Source of the DNA: JAJPHF01 sp035293805
GTDB lineage: Bacteria > Chloroflexota > UBA6077 > JAJPHF01
Direction of reading: 5' to 3'
Length of the DNA: 64,000 bases
Assembly: GCA_035293805.1 (NCBI GenBank)
Contig: DATGMD010000019.1
Span: forward strand, 75,853-139,852
The notes under the pieces were generated by a model, which saw only the letters and a program-made list of their open reading frames with translations, was not told the origin of the DNA and made no database searches. Positions 1-8,868 of the stretch are shown here, in pieces (the stretch's first letter is position 1; each line of letters starts with the position of its first letter). Position numbers and translations under genes: made by a program.

Positions 1-1094
1 CCGCGCAGGTCCATCAGCCCGGCCGTGCCCACGAGCACCAGCGTCGCCACGAACAGCACGCCCGCCAACCGCGGGTCCAGCTCGCGCAGCGGCACCGCCG
101 CCAGCCACTCCGCCGGCCGCGGCAGCCCGCCACGCGCCGTCTCCCCCCCTGCATCCTGCGTTTTCGGCAGCCGGGCGCGCGCCGCGCTCTCGTCGACCGC
201 CCCGCGCGCCAGCCCGCCACGCACCCGGTCGCTCGCCGCGCTTCCCGCGGCTGCCAGCCGCGCCGCGGCCCGCGCGTCCTCGGCGCCCCCCGGCTCCTGG
301 CCCCTGGCCCCTAGCCCCCGCTCCTTCGCCGGCCACCACGTGATCAGCGCCGCGCCCACCACCGCGAGCAGGGCCGGCACCGCCACCGAGCCGGCCGTCA
401 GCAGCAGCGCCAGCAGCACCGGCACCGCGTACGCCCACCACCGCCACGCCGTCTGACTCTCGCTGGGATCAGCACGGCGCTCGTGGTATCCCGCCGCGCC
501 GGACGCGAGCGCGTCGCTCCCTCTCCCCTTGGGAGAGGGCTGGGGTGAGGGCGTCGCCCCCTGCTCCCAGCCGTCATCGCTCCCGTCGACAGCGGGGGCC
601 GCCAGCAGCGCCCGCGCGCACACGCCGACGAGCAGCGCTAACAGCGTCGGCACCAAGATCGCCGGGTCGACGTGGCGGCTGCCGAAGACCAGCATCGGCG
701 AGAGGGCGAGCAGCGCCCCGGCCGCCAGCGTGGCGACCGGTCCCAGGAGCGGGCGCAGCAGCAGCGGCGCGGCGACCAGCGCCAGGCCGGCCATTGCTGT
801 CGGCAGGCGCGCGACAAAATCGCTCGCGCCGAACAGCCCGAAGCTAGCCGCCAGCGCGTGGATCAGCAGCACGCCCGGCCCCACGTCGGGCGGCGCGTTC
901 TGCAGCCACATGCGCCAGGCGGCCAGCGCCGGCTGGGCCTCGTCGGGCGCCAGCGGCCCGTTGGCCAGCGACGCCAGCCGCAGGATGGCGGCCACGCCCA
1001 GCACGGCCGCCCAGCCGGCCACCTCCCATACCCGCACGCGGTCGAGCAGGCCGCTTCGCAGGCCCCACGCCGGCGTCCACTCAGCACTCAGCAC
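1..1094 (-). CDS. GT39-type membrane glycosyltransferase, 3' end beyond window
   Basis: This frame is open from 1094 to the left edge with no stop, so only the N-terminal ~364 residues are visible. It reads as a polytopic membrane protein. After about 30 residues comes an AILRLASL helix followed by PLAPDEAQ, the acidic pair of the first periplasmic loop in GT39/dolichyl-P-mannose transferase-like proteins. Hydrophobic segments follow (FVARLPTAMAGLALV, VPVLLALLLTAG). The likely role is transfer of a sugar from a polyprenyl-phosphate carrier at the outer membrane face. The start is GTG at 1094: an in-frame TGA lies immediately before it and the codon is inside a heptad repeat. It lies 17 bp downstream of the DUF2298 gene on the same strand, so probably co-transcribed. 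Two low-complexity stretches are encoded by inserted repeats (518-552 and 287-322). The family is inferred from topology and the DE motif; the exact subfamily is unknown. Confidence 0.72.
   Translation of the reverse strand, partial: MLSAEWTPAWGLRSGLLDRVRVWEVAGWAAVLGVAAILRLASLANGPLAPDEAQPALAAWRMWLQNAPPDVGPGVLLIHALAASFGLFGASDFVARLPTAMAGLALVAAPLLLRPLLGPVATLAAGALLALSPMLVFGSRHVDPAILVPTLLALLVGVCARALLAAPAVDGSDDGWEQGATPSPQPSPKGRGSDALASGAAGYHERRADPSESQTAWRWWAYAVPVLLALLLTAGSVAVPALLAVVGAALITWWPAKERGLGARGQEPGGAEDARAAARLAAAGSAASDRVRGGLARGAVDESAARARLPKTQDAGGETARGGLPRPAEWLAAVPLRELDPRLAGVLFVATLVLVGTAGLMDLR
287..322. repeat. GC-rich heptad-type repeat inside GT39 gene
   Basis: A run of near-repeats of GGCCCCT/GGCCCTA-like heptads lies in the reading frame of the partial GT39 gene. 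It encodes a Gly/Arg-rich linker (LGARGQEPGG). It looks inserted rather than family-conserved. Confidence 0.5.
518..552. repeat. Palindromic CCCTCTCCC/GGGAGAGGG repeat, in-frame copy
   Basis: CCCTCTCCC and GGGAGAGGG arms flank CTT, followed by the characteristic GGGGTGAGGGC tail. It belongs to a family found repeatedly in this window. Here it is read in frame within the partial GT39 gene and encodes a loop PSPQPSPKGRG between membrane segments. Confidence 0.8.
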
Positions 1095-1108
1095 TCAGCA
1101 CTCAGCAC
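1081..1108. repeat. Four tandem TCAGCAC heptads
   Basis: Four exact tandem copies of a 7-bp unit lie in the junction between the DUF2298 stop and the next gene. On the minus strand the unit reads AGTGCTG, and it supplies the GTG start codon used for the partial GT39 gene. Confidence 0.85.
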
Positions 1109-1111
1109 TTT

Positions 1112-3874
1112 CTAGGGCCGTAGCTCGGCCAGGCCAACGCCTACGCTCGTGGGCTGCGGCACCCGGTAGATCGTCACGTCCACCCCCCGGTACACGGGCT
1201 CCAGCGCCCCCTCGAAGCGGTCGCGGACGCCCGGCCCGTACTTCTCGACTTCCATCGTGCCCACGTACACGTAATCCACGTGCTGCGCCTGCAATAGCGA
1301 CGCCAGGGTCGACGGATCGGCGCCCCGGTAGATCGTCTCGAGCGTCGCCTTGCGCTGGTCGAGCGTGGGCTGCGGGCCGCGCCACTGCAGCTCGTGGCCG
1401 ATCCAGCCCAGTAGCGTGGGTAGCCCGCTGAACGTCGACACGCGCCCCGCCTCGCTGTAGTCGTCCCCGAACGCTTCGGCGATAACGGGGCGGCCAGGCA
1501 TGTTCTGCTCCAGCCAGCGAATCGCCTCCGCGTCGCCCGGACGCGACGCCTGCAGCCAGGCCGCCCCGTCCAGCGTCGCCGGCCCCTGGAAGGCGTTGTC
1601 CTTCGTCCACGTCGCGCCCACCGGATACAGCATCCCCCCCAGCATCAGCGCGCCCGCCAGGACGACGGCGAGGGCGCCGAAGGCCCGGAGACCTACCCCC
1701 CCGGCCCCCGTCCCGATGCGGGAAGGGGGAGAGGGACGTACTCCCGCCCCCGCCCCCCTCTCCCCATAGGGGGCGGGGGCGTCCGGCGCAGCCTTCCCCG
1801 GCTGGGCGGGCTCCCCCCTTCCTTCAGAGGGAAGGGGGGCTGGGGGGGTTAGGTTACCCGGCCCCCGCACCAGGTACACGATCAGCAGCGGGCTAAGCAG
1901 CCCGAGCAGCAGCCAGACGTGGTAGTAGAACTTGAACACCGTGTTCATGCGCGTGCCGAAGCTGTCTTTCAGGAAGATTAGCTCCGTGCCGAGCAGCAGC
2001 CCGACGGCGCACAGCAGCAGCAGCGTCCCCGCGGGCGCCAGGATCGCGGCGCCCGGCCCGCGCCGCGCCGCCAGCACGAGTGGCAGCAGCCCCACGAGCA
2101 GCAACAGCAGCAGCGACAGCGTCGGGTCGCGCACGCCGCAGCACGGGTTGATCCGCGGCAGGGGCGCCAGCGCCACGACGAACGCCATGGCGATCAGCCA
2201 CCAGTGCCGCCCGAGCGTCGCGCGCACGTCCGGGTCGGCGAGCGCGTCGAGCCAGCCGCGCACGACGGCCGCGACGGCGAGCACCAGGAACGGCCCGAAC
2301 AGCACGACGAGCGAGCCGAGCATCGTGCGTTCCCGCACGACGTCCAGGCCGAGCGGCTGCGACTGGTAGCCCACGAAGTAGGGGGCGTACAGCAGGACGG
2401 CGCCGCCGAACGCTAGGCCCAGCAGCGCGAGCGCGCGCCAGACGACGAGCGGCACGGCAGCCAACAGCGCCGCGTGCCCACCAGGCGCCCGTGCCCCCGG
2501 CGTGGCCGGCGAGCCCGCCGGCTGCGCCCCCCCATCCCCACGCCCGGCCGGCGCCGCCGCGCGCTGCTCGCCGATCACCAGCCCGGCCACGACGGCCAGC
2601 CCGTAGACGACCCAGAACGTGCCCACGTCCCAAGTGTTGAGGGGGATCAGGAGGCCGAGGGCCAGCGCGCTCACCGCCAGGTCCAGCTTGCCCTGGTCGT
2701 GGCCGGCCAGCAGGTTGCGGAACGCGGCGAGCGCCAGGCCGATGGCGAGTAGCTCGAACGGCAGCGCCACGAAGTGCGGGTGCAGGTCGCCCAGGATCAG
2801 GCTGAACCAGGGGAACTCGGTGATCCCGTCGGGCTGCACGTTCGGGATGACGCGCGCCGCGTTGAACCAGGCCACGTCGCTCGGGAACGTAATCGGCCCC
2901 GGCGGCGGCACCGTCTTCACGCCGAACCAGTGCCAGAACGCCGCGTCGCCGTGCCCCTGCCGCGCCGCTAGCTCGACCGCTGTCTGCAGGTTGCCCATCA
3001 CGGCCGTCGCGATCACCCCGACGACGGCCAGGAGCGCGGCGAGGGGGGCGAAGACCCCTCTCCCCCCCGCCCCCCTCTCCCCCATAGGGGAAAGGGGGGA
3101 GGACCCCGGGGCCGGCTCTGCCGAATAGCCCCCGCCCCCTATGGGGGGAGCGGGTTGGGGGAGGGGGGCCGTCGGTCCCGCCCCCGCCGGCAAGCCCCCC
3201 GTCCCCTGATGGGGGAAGGGGGGGTGGGGGGAAGGGGTCAGCTGCGCCCGCACCAGCGTGTACCCCAGGCCGAACAGCCCCGCTGCCAGCAGGCCCAGGG
3301 TGCTCGCCAGCGCCAGGTTGTAGGCGACCGCCGGCGCCACGTCGGTGGCCTTCGTCACGAGCGCCCACAGGAAGTAGCCCAGATAGTAGTAGGCCATGCC
3401 ATAGCCGGCCAGCCACGGGTCCTCGGCGGGGAGTTGGTCGCTGCGCACGAAGGCGTGCAGGATGGCCATGTCCATGAACTTTTCCTGGCCGTTGATCGCC
3501 GCGCCGTACGCGCGCACGGCGACGGCCAGCCCGAACACGGCCAGGAACACGGCCTCCGAGGCGAGCACCAGCCGGCGCTGGCCGTGCAGCACGGCGAGCG
3601 CTTCGCGCCCGTTCCACGCCCACAGCCCGACGGCGAGCAGGACGACGAGCACGAAGATCGTCGGCTGCGTGGCGTTCAGCAACCCGAGCGACGCGAGTAG
3701 CCAGCAGGCGTAGCCGACGAGCGCCAGCCCGAGCGGCTTCGTCAGCCCGTAGCCCCGGTCGTCGAGGCGGCGGAAGACGCGCACCGCCAGCGGCAGGGCG
3801 CACAGCCCGACCACCTCGAGCGCGATTAGCCAGATGAGTATCGAAATGGCAGCCATGTTTGAGCTATCAGCCAT
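1112..3874 (-). CDS. DUF2298 (Chlor_Arch_YYY) polytopic membrane protein
   Basis: This 920-residue protein has many membrane helices. It shows the hallmark YYY region MAYYYLGYFLWAL after a loop with EDPWLAGYG (about residues 150-185), a GDLHPHF loop (cf. GDLHAHM in the larger paralogue), RMNTVFKFYYHVW, and a soluble C-terminal part ending in VDYVYVGTMEVEKYGPG. DUF2298 proteins are predicted membrane sugar transferases or related lipid-linked sugar enzymes; the biochemistry is not established. It follows the giant fusion gene by 13 bp. The first ATG (3874) lies inside a heptad-repeat element; ATG 3856 (MAAISILIW) is an equally good start. Two blocks of Pro/Gly/Arg-rich sequence, about residues 211-275 and 671-728, are encoded by palindromic repeats and interrupt the family sequence between helices. 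Confidence 0.88.
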   Translation of the reverse strand: MADSSNMAAISILIWLIALEVVGLCALPLAVRVFRRLDDRGYGLTKPLGLALVGYACWLLASLGLLNATQPTIFVLVVLLAVGLWAWNGREALAVLHGQRRLVLASEAVFLAVFGLAVAVRAYGAAINGQEKFMDMAILHAFVRSDQLPAEDPWLAGYGMAYYYLGYFLWALVTKATDVAPAVAYNLALASTLGLLAAGLFGLGYTLVRAQLTPSPHPPFPHQGTGGLPAGAGPTAPLPQPAPPIGGGGYSAEPAPGSSPLSPMGERGAGGRGVFAPLAALLAVVGVIATAVMGNLQTAVELAARQGHGDAAFWHWFGVKTVPPPGPITFPSDVAWFNAARVIPNVQPDGITEFPWFSLILGDLHPHFVALPFELLAIGLALAAFRNLLAGHDQGKLDLAVSALALGLLIPLNTWDVGTFWVVYGLAVVAGLVIGEQRAAAPAGRGDGGAQPAGSPATPGARAPGGHAALLAAVPLVVWRALALLGLAFGGAVLLYAPYFVGYQSQPLGLDVVRERTMLGSLVVLFGPFLVLAVAAVVRGWLDALADPDVRATLGRHWWLIAMAFVVALAPLPRINPCCGVRDPTLSLLLLLLVGLLPLVLAARRGPGAAILAPAGTLLLLCAVGLLLGTELIFLKDSFGTRMNTVFKFYYHVWLLLGLLSPLLIVYLVRGPGNLTPPAPLPSEGRGEPAQPGKAAPDAPAPYGERGAGAGVRPSPPSRIGTGAGGVGLRAFGALAVVLAGALMLGGMLYPVGATWTKDNAFQGPATLDGAAWLQASRPGDAEAIRWLEQNMPGRPVIAEAFGDDYSEAGRVSTFSGLPTLLGWIGHELQWRGPQPTLDQRKATLETIYRGADPSTLASLLQAQHVDYVYVGTMEVEKYGPGVRDRFEGALEPVYRGVDVTIYRVPQPTSVGVGLAELRP
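1690..1856. repeat. Cluster of palindromic C/G-run repeats inside DUF2298 gene
   Basis: Three successive related palindromes sit here, each with CCCC-rich and GGGG-rich arms around a short centre (CCCgatGCGGG, CCCCataGGGG, CCTTCcttcaGAGGG). They are read in frame and encode a linker of about 55 residues rich in P, G, E and R between two membrane segments. Confidence 0.75.
3045..3240. repeat. Second cluster of palindromic repeats inside DUF2298 gene
   Basis: Three diverged copies of the same CCCCTCTCCC...GGGGAAAGGGGGG palindrome family lie nose to tail and remain in frame. They encode residues ~211-275 (LTPSPHPP, APPIGGGG, LSPMGERGAGG), a linker with no membrane or domain character. The flanking sequence continues as normal DUF2298 helices. 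Confidence 0.75.
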
Positions 3875-4043
3875 CAGCCGTCAGCTATCAGCTTCCTGTC
3901 GTCGCTGCTGAGCGCAGATCTGTTGCGGGGCGCTCTGCTACAGCCACGGCCGTGCTCGGCGTTGCGGCGCAGCGATCGACCGTCCGTGAGCAGGCGTCGG
4001 CCGCTGGCTGACAACTGACGGCTGATGGCTGACAGCTAACAGC
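3868..4043. repeat. Element with inverted GCTGA-heptad arrays at both ends
   Basis: The left end has an array of ATCAGCC/GTCAGCT-like heptads (3868-3895). The right end has the inverted array of GCTGACA/GCTGATG heptads (about 4006-4043). A non-repetitive core of about 105 bp lies between. The element covers the 3' end of the large fusion gene, whose last ~55 codons lie in it, and reaches into the start of the downstream DUF2298 gene. A second element of the same design lies upstream of glgC. Confidence 0.7.
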
Positions 4044-7000
4044 GGCCGGCTGCTCGCCGATCGCCGACGCCTTCACCCGGTAGATCTGCGCGCCTCGATT
4101 GAAGTCCACCACGCCGTCGACCGGCGCCGGGTCCACGTACACCAGGTCGAACACGGTGCCGACGAGGTCGCGGAACTTCTGTAGCCCCGCCGGGGAGTAG
4201 TAGGCACGCTCCAGCGGGCCTACGTAGACGTACTCCACGTGGTACTTGCGCAGCAGGTTCACGAGCTGCGACCAGTCGGGCGTGTCGTACATCACCTGCA
4301 CGTCGCGCACGCGCTCCTCGACCATCCAGCCGAAGTCGCCGCGCTGCTGGCGCTGGTGCCAGTCCCAGCCCACCACCGTCGGCAGACCGGTATACACCGA
4401 CACCCGCGAGCCCCACTTGTAGAGCCCCGTGTTGGCCTCCAGCACGACCGGCGAGCCGGGGATGTTGTCCTGCATCCACGTGATCGCCCGGTAGTCCACG
4501 TCGAGCGGGATGTTCTGGCCCTTGTCGGCGTACACCGCGCCCTGCATGTACGCCATGCCGTCGTCGGTGGGCGGCATCGGGTGGAAGCGCAGGGCGAGCT
4601 TGACCGGCGTCGCCTCGACCGGGTAGATCAGCACGCCCGCGAGCAGCACCGCCGCGGCTCCCGACCACCACTGCCACCCCGCCCGACCGGGACGCCAGCG
4701 GCGCAGCAGCCGGATCGCCACGATGCCCGCCGCCAGCCCGAGCAGCACCCACACCTGCATGTAGAACTTGAACACGGTGTTCATGCGGCCGATGTCGCCC
4801 TTGAGCACTGCTAGCTCGACGGCGGCGGTGAGCGCCAGCGCCACGGCGATCATGCCGAGCAGCAGCAGGCGGTCCGGCCGCTGGCGGTGCCAGGGCACCA
4901 GCCAGGCAACGAACAGCAGCAGCAACACCACGATGGCCGGCACGACCTTGCCCAGCACCACGAAGCCCGCCGCGATCACGAGCGCCGCCAGCGCCGCGTA
5001 GCCAAGCACGGTGGTCCAGCTCAGCCGCCAGCCGGCCGTGCTCGGCGGCGACCAGAAGCCCTGCGCTGGCCCGGCCTGCTCCAGCAGCGGCGTCGCCGCG
5101 ACGAGCGGCAGCAGGCGGCGGCGCAGTAGCCAGGTCTCGTAGGCCAGCAGGCTCGCCACGGCGAACAGGAAGAAGCCGAGCACCGTGACGTAGTGGACGA
5201 GCGACGTGCTGGCCTTGATCGGCTCGACGCCGGTGTAGAACAGCCCGAAGTGCGCGAGATACGGTTGGATCGCGACGGCCGACACGCCGTACAGCGCGGC
5301 GGCGATGACGAGCGTGCGCAGCACCGCGCCCGCGGCGATGCCCCGCGCGGCATGGTACTCGGCCACCGCCCCCGCGCCGACCAGGATCAGCAAGTAGGTC
5401 GGGAAGTCCCACGTGTTCGTGGCGCGCAGCAGCCCCACCGTCAGCCCGCCGAGCGCGATCAGCCACACGGTTTCCTGGCCGAGCGCCGCACGGAGGACGG
5501 CCAGACCGGCCCTCACCCCCCGCCCTCTCCCAAAGGGAGAGGGGGCCGGCTCCGCCCCCGTCTGCTCCCTCTCCCCCTGGGAGAGGGTCGGGGTGAGGGC
5601 CGTCGTCCTCCCCCGCTCCCCCTGGGAGAGGGTCGGGGTGAGGGCCGTTCCCGCCGCCTCCCACACCGCCGCCAGCGCCCCGCCGCGCACGAGCGCGAGG
5701 GCGACGTGCAGCGCCAGGAGAGTCAGCGGCAGCGCCAGCATATGCGCGTGCAGGTCGCCGTACAGGAACGTGAAGTACGGAAACTCCGTGATCGGGCCGG
5801 GGTCCTCGGGGCCGATGACGCGCGTGCTGCGCCAGAAGTCGAAGGTGGGCATCAGCCGCGGGTCGGCCATCACGGGGCCGATGCCGCCCAGCGCTCGGAA
5901 CAGCCCGCCGATCACCGGCGCGCTGTTCGCCGCGGTGCCGCTCGCCTTGCCCAGCCCGTCCACGATCTGGACCAGGCCGTCCAGGTTGCCGATGACGGCC
6001 ACGAACAGCGCGGCCAGCAGCCCGCCGCCCTCGGCCCAGCCGAGCCCGGCGAGCTGCCGCGGGCTGCGGAGGCGATGGCCGTTCGGACCGAGCAGGAAGT
6101 TGAAGGCGAAGCTGAAGCTGCCCGCCACGACCAGCGCGAAGAACAGCGCCACGGCGAGGTTGTACGCCACGGCCGGGACGGTGCCGGTGAGCTTGACGAG
6201 CGTGGCGACGAGCACCTGGCCGAAGTAGTAGTAGTTGATGTAGCCGCCCGCGAACCACGGGTCGTAGGGCGGGAAGTAGCTGCTCTTCAGCACGGCGTTC
6301 AGGTAGGCGAAGTCCATCGGCTTCTCGCCGCCGAAGTTCGGGTGCCACAGGTCGGGGTTCGCCATGCGGATGCCGTGGAAGAACACGTAGGCGGCGGCGA
6401 ACACCACCTCGGCGAACAGCAGCAGCTCCCAGCGCGCCCGCACGTCGGCCCAGAACGCTGCGCGCCGCCGCCAGACGACCGCGGCCGAGCCGAGCACGAT
6501 CAGCGCCAGCACCAGCAGGATCGTGCCGCGCGAGTACGGCAGCACCCGCACGCTGGCGAGCAGCCAGGCGCCCCAGGCGAGCAGCGCGATCGCCAGCACC
6601 TTGGCGATGCCGTAGCCGCGATCGCCCAGCCGGCCGAAGACCGCCCAGGCCAGCGGGTACGCCGCCCAGCCGAGCAGCACCGCGAGCAGCCACCAGGCGA
6701 GCGCCGGGAAGCGGTTGATCAGGCTGTCGCGCTGGACGATCTCCGACCAGGTGCCGCCCGCTTCCTGCGCCGCGCGCATCTCCGGGGAGAGCATCAGCCC
6801 GTGGGTGTAGGCCTCGATCGGCTTCAGCCCCTTGATCACCTGGTCCAGCGGCACTGCGTCCAGCAGCGCCCGCACCTTCGCCGGCGAGTAGTCCGCCGAC
6901 TTCTGGAACAGCATCACCTTCGGGTGGTCGTAGTTCACCCACAGGTCCGAGGCGTCGTCGTCGTGGATGACGAACGGCCCCAGGCGCGGGTACGACGTGA

Positions 7001-8813
7001 ACACGGCGACCGGCTTGAAGCCTAGCTCGCCGTTGAACAGCAGGCGGTAGTACTCCGTGGCGAGCGGGTAGCGCTCGGGGATGCGCGGGATCGACTGGTA
7101 CAGCCGGCTGCTGGTGATGGCGATGACGTCGGTGGCGTCGAGCGTGGCAATCAGCTTCTCGCGCTTGGCCGGGTCCTCCTCGGCGTACAGCTCGAGCTGG
7201 CCCGCGCCGGCGTAGGGCGCCGCCGGGTGGCCCTCCAGGTTCAGCGGCACCGGGTCGTCCCAGTGCTCGTTCGTCACCTTGGTCCCCGGCGGCAGGTGCG
7301 CGTAGATCCACTCGGAGGCCGCCACGCGCGTGGTGGTCCGCGTGTAGATCGTCGTGTAGGCCACGCCGTAGAGCAGCGTCCAGCCGACGACCACCGCGAC
7401 GGCCGCGACGGCCAGCCGCGCCGCCAGCGGGCCGTCCCACGTCGCGCGCAGCCAGCGCAGCGCGGCGGCCGGCGCGGCCGGGCGGGCCGGCCGCGACTCG
7501 GGCGGCGCCTCGGCCCGGGCGGGCGCCTGGCGCCGTGCCCAGCCGAGCAGCTCCACCAGCGCCCAGCTGGCGAGCAGGATGAGCGGCGGCATGATCGACA
7601 GGAAGTAGCGCGAGGCGCTGGCGAAGTTGCCGCCCCAGTAGTACAGGTTGAAGGCGATCCAGACGAGCGGGATCAGCAGCAGCAAGCGTTGCGCGAGGTC
7701 CGCGCGGCGGCGCCCCCAGCTCAGGGCCAGCCAGCCGAGCGCCAGCGCGATGCCCGCAAAGCCCGCCACGCCGAGCGGTATTCCCATTCCCCACGTCACG
7801 AGCTGCTCGATGGGGTACACGAAGCGTGTGCGGTTGGCGAACTGGACGCTCGGCGGGTAGTCGATCTCGCCCGCGCTGATCTTGCGGAAGCTGTCCAGGT
7901 CCGCGACGTACTTCGGGTTGAGTCCGACATCGAAGAAGCCCGGGCCGGCGAACGCGTTGGGCTGGCCGACGCGGAAGAGCAGAAACGCGAACACGAGCGC
8001 CAGGCAGAAGCCGATCAGCGGCTCGTTCAGCACGTTCCAGTCGAAGGCGCCGCGGCGCACGGCGACGGCCGCCCCGCCGCTCGTCGTCCGCGCGCTGCCC
8101 GCCGGGGCCGTGGCGAGGCGCCAGGCGCGCACGGCGCAGGCGGTGAACACGACCAGCCCGAACGTCGCCGCGTTGATCTTGCTGGCGGTCGCCAGTCCGT
8201 AGAACACGCCGAGTAGCGTGTAGTTGAGCAGCCCGCCCTCTTGCGCGACCCGCACCGCGTAGTACAGCGCCACGGTCACGAAGAAGGCGACGAACGTATC
8301 CATCACGAAGTAGTGGGACTGCTGGATGTGCAGCGGCGTGACGGCGACGAGGAACGCGGCTAGCGCGCCGACGCGCCAGTCGAACAGGCGGCGGCCCAGC
8401 AGGAAGACCATGACGATCGTGCCGAGGTCGAACAGCGCGCTCAGCACGCGGCCCAGCAGCGTGATGTCGCCATAGGCCGTCCATTTGCCGGTCTCGGCCA
8501 CGATGCGCACGAGGTACAGCGGGAACGTGCCGTAGACGAACGAGCCAATCCCCTTGTTGTAGGGATTGAACGGCGAATGGGCGGTGTCGAAATACTCGCC
8601 CAGGCTGCTGGGCAGCTGGATGGCGGTCTCGGTGTTCGTGATGTGGCGCTCGTCGGGGTGGAGGTGCTGGCCCGCGTCCCAGTTCACGCCGGTGAGCCGC
8701 AGCACGGCCGCGAGCAGCAGGATGGCGGCGAGCACGAACACCGCGCGGCCGGGCGCCTGACGGCCGGGGCGCGCCGGCTCCTCAACGCGCGGATCGAGCA
8801 GGATCAGTCCCAC
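3888..8813 (-). CDS. Giant GT39-DUF2298 fusion membrane protein
   Basis: This is a 1641-residue two-part membrane protein. Residues ~1-700 are GT39/PMT-like: a first helix near 25-42, then HPDER with the acidic pair D54/E55, many helices, and a periplasmic part around 480-660 (PPGTKVTNEHWDDP). Residues ~715-1575 are a complete DUF2298 domain with GGYINYYYFGQVLVATL, GDLHAHMLALPL, GRMNTVFKFYMQVW and YHVEYVYVGPLERAYY. The fusion suggests that the glycosyltransferase and DUF2298 modules act together on lipid-linked sugars at the membrane. Residues ~1054-1101 are encoded by tandem palindromic repeats (LTPTLSQGERG twice). The last ~55 residues come from the heptad element and have no family character. 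It heads a three-gene same-strand set. Confidence 0.9.
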   Translation of the reverse strand: MGLILLDPRVEEPARPGRQAPGRAVFVLAAILLLAAVLRLTGVNWDAGQHLHPDERHITNTETAIQLPSSLGEYFDTAHSPFNPYNKGIGSFVYGTFPLYLVRIVAETGKWTAYGDITLLGRVLSALFDLGTIVMVFLLGRRLFDWRVGALAAFLVAVTPLHIQQSHYFVMDTFVAFFVTVALYYAVRVAQEGGLLNYTLLGVFYGLATASKINAATFGLVVFTACAVRAWRLATAPAGSARTTSGGAAVAVRRGAFDWNVLNEPLIGFCLALVFAFLLFRVGQPNAFAGPGFFDVGLNPKYVADLDSFRKISAGEIDYPPSVQFANRTRFVYPIEQLVTWGMGIPLGVAGFAGIALALGWLALSWGRRRADLAQRLLLLIPLVWIAFNLYYWGGNFASASRYFLSIMPPLILLASWALVELLGWARRQAPARAEAPPESRPARPAAPAAALRWLRATWDGPLAARLAVAAVAVVVGWTLLYGVAYTTIYTRTTTRVAASEWIYAHLPPGTKVTNEHWDDPVPLNLEGHPAAPYAGAGQLELYAEEDPAKREKLIATLDATDVIAITSSRLYQSIPRIPERYPLATEYYRLLFNGELGFKPVAVFTSYPRLGPFVIHDDDASDLWVNYDHPKVMLFQKSADYSPAKVRALLDAVPLDQVIKGLKPIEAYTHGLMLSPEMRAAQEAGGTWSEIVQRDSLINRFPALAWWLLAVLLGWAAYPLAWAVFGRLGDRGYGIAKVLAIALLAWGAWLLASVRVLPYSRGTILLVLALIVLGSAAVVWRRRAAFWADVRARWELLLFAEVVFAAAYVFFHGIRMANPDLWHPNFGGEKPMDFAYLNAVLKSSYFPPYDPWFAGGYINYYYFGQVLVATLVKLTGTVPAVAYNLAVALFFALVVAGSFSFAFNFLLGPNGHRLRSPRQLAGLGWAEGGGLLAALFVAVIGNLDGLVQIVDGLGKASGTAANSAPVIGGLFRALGGIGPVMADPRLMPTFDFWRSTRVIGPEDPGPITEFPYFTFLYGDLHAHMLALPLTLLALHVALALVRGGALAAVWEAAGTALTPTLSQGERGRTTALTPTLSQGEREQTGAEPAPSPFGRGRGVRAGLAVLRAALGQETVWLIALGGLTVGLLRATNTWDFPTYLLILVGAGAVAEYHAARGIAAGAVLRTLVIAAALYGVSAVAIQPYLAHFGLFYTGVEPIKASTSLVHYVTVLGFFLFAVASLLAYETWLLRRRLLPLVAATPLLEQAGPAQGFWSPPSTAGWRLSWTTVLGYAALAALVIAAGFVVLGKVVPAIVVLLLLFVAWLVPWHRQRPDRLLLLGMIAVALALTAAVELAVLKGDIGRMNTVFKFYMQVWVLLGLAAGIVAIRLLRRWRPGRAGWQWWSGAAAVLLAGVLIYPVEATPVKLALRFHPMPPTDDGMAYMQGAVYADKGQNIPLDVDYRAITWMQDNIPGSPVVLEANTGLYKWGSRVSVYTGLPTVVGWDWHQRQQRGDFGWMVEERVRDVQVMYDTPDWSQLVNLLRKYHVEYVYVGPLERAYYSPAGLQKFRDLVGTVFDLVYVDPAPVDGVVDFNRGAQIYRVKASAIGEQPAAVSCQPSAVSCQPAADACSRTVDRCAATPSTAVAVAERPATDLRSAATTGS
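5511..5648. repeat. Three palindromic CCCTCTCCC repeats inside fusion gene
   Basis: Three copies with alternating orientation, all carrying CTCCC...GGGAG arms and the GGGGTGAGGG tail, lie in frame in the DUF2298 half of the fusion gene. Their translation gives the repeated peptide LTPTLSQGER and a Pro/Gly linker. Confidence 0.85.
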
Positions 8814-8868
8814 GCGGTCTCCCTGTCTGATTCAGGTCGGTCAGACACTATTGCAGGAAAAACAAGCA

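Noticed and set aside
1081..1108. Short tandem repeats as a CRISPR array
   Set aside because: Seven-base units without spacers; no cas gene anywhere in the window.
5193..7025. Long plus-strand open frame (610 codons) opposite the giant fusion gene
   Set aside because: Composition is His/Arg/Gln-rich with no domain; it is the antisense shadow of a well-supported membrane protein in high-GC DNA.
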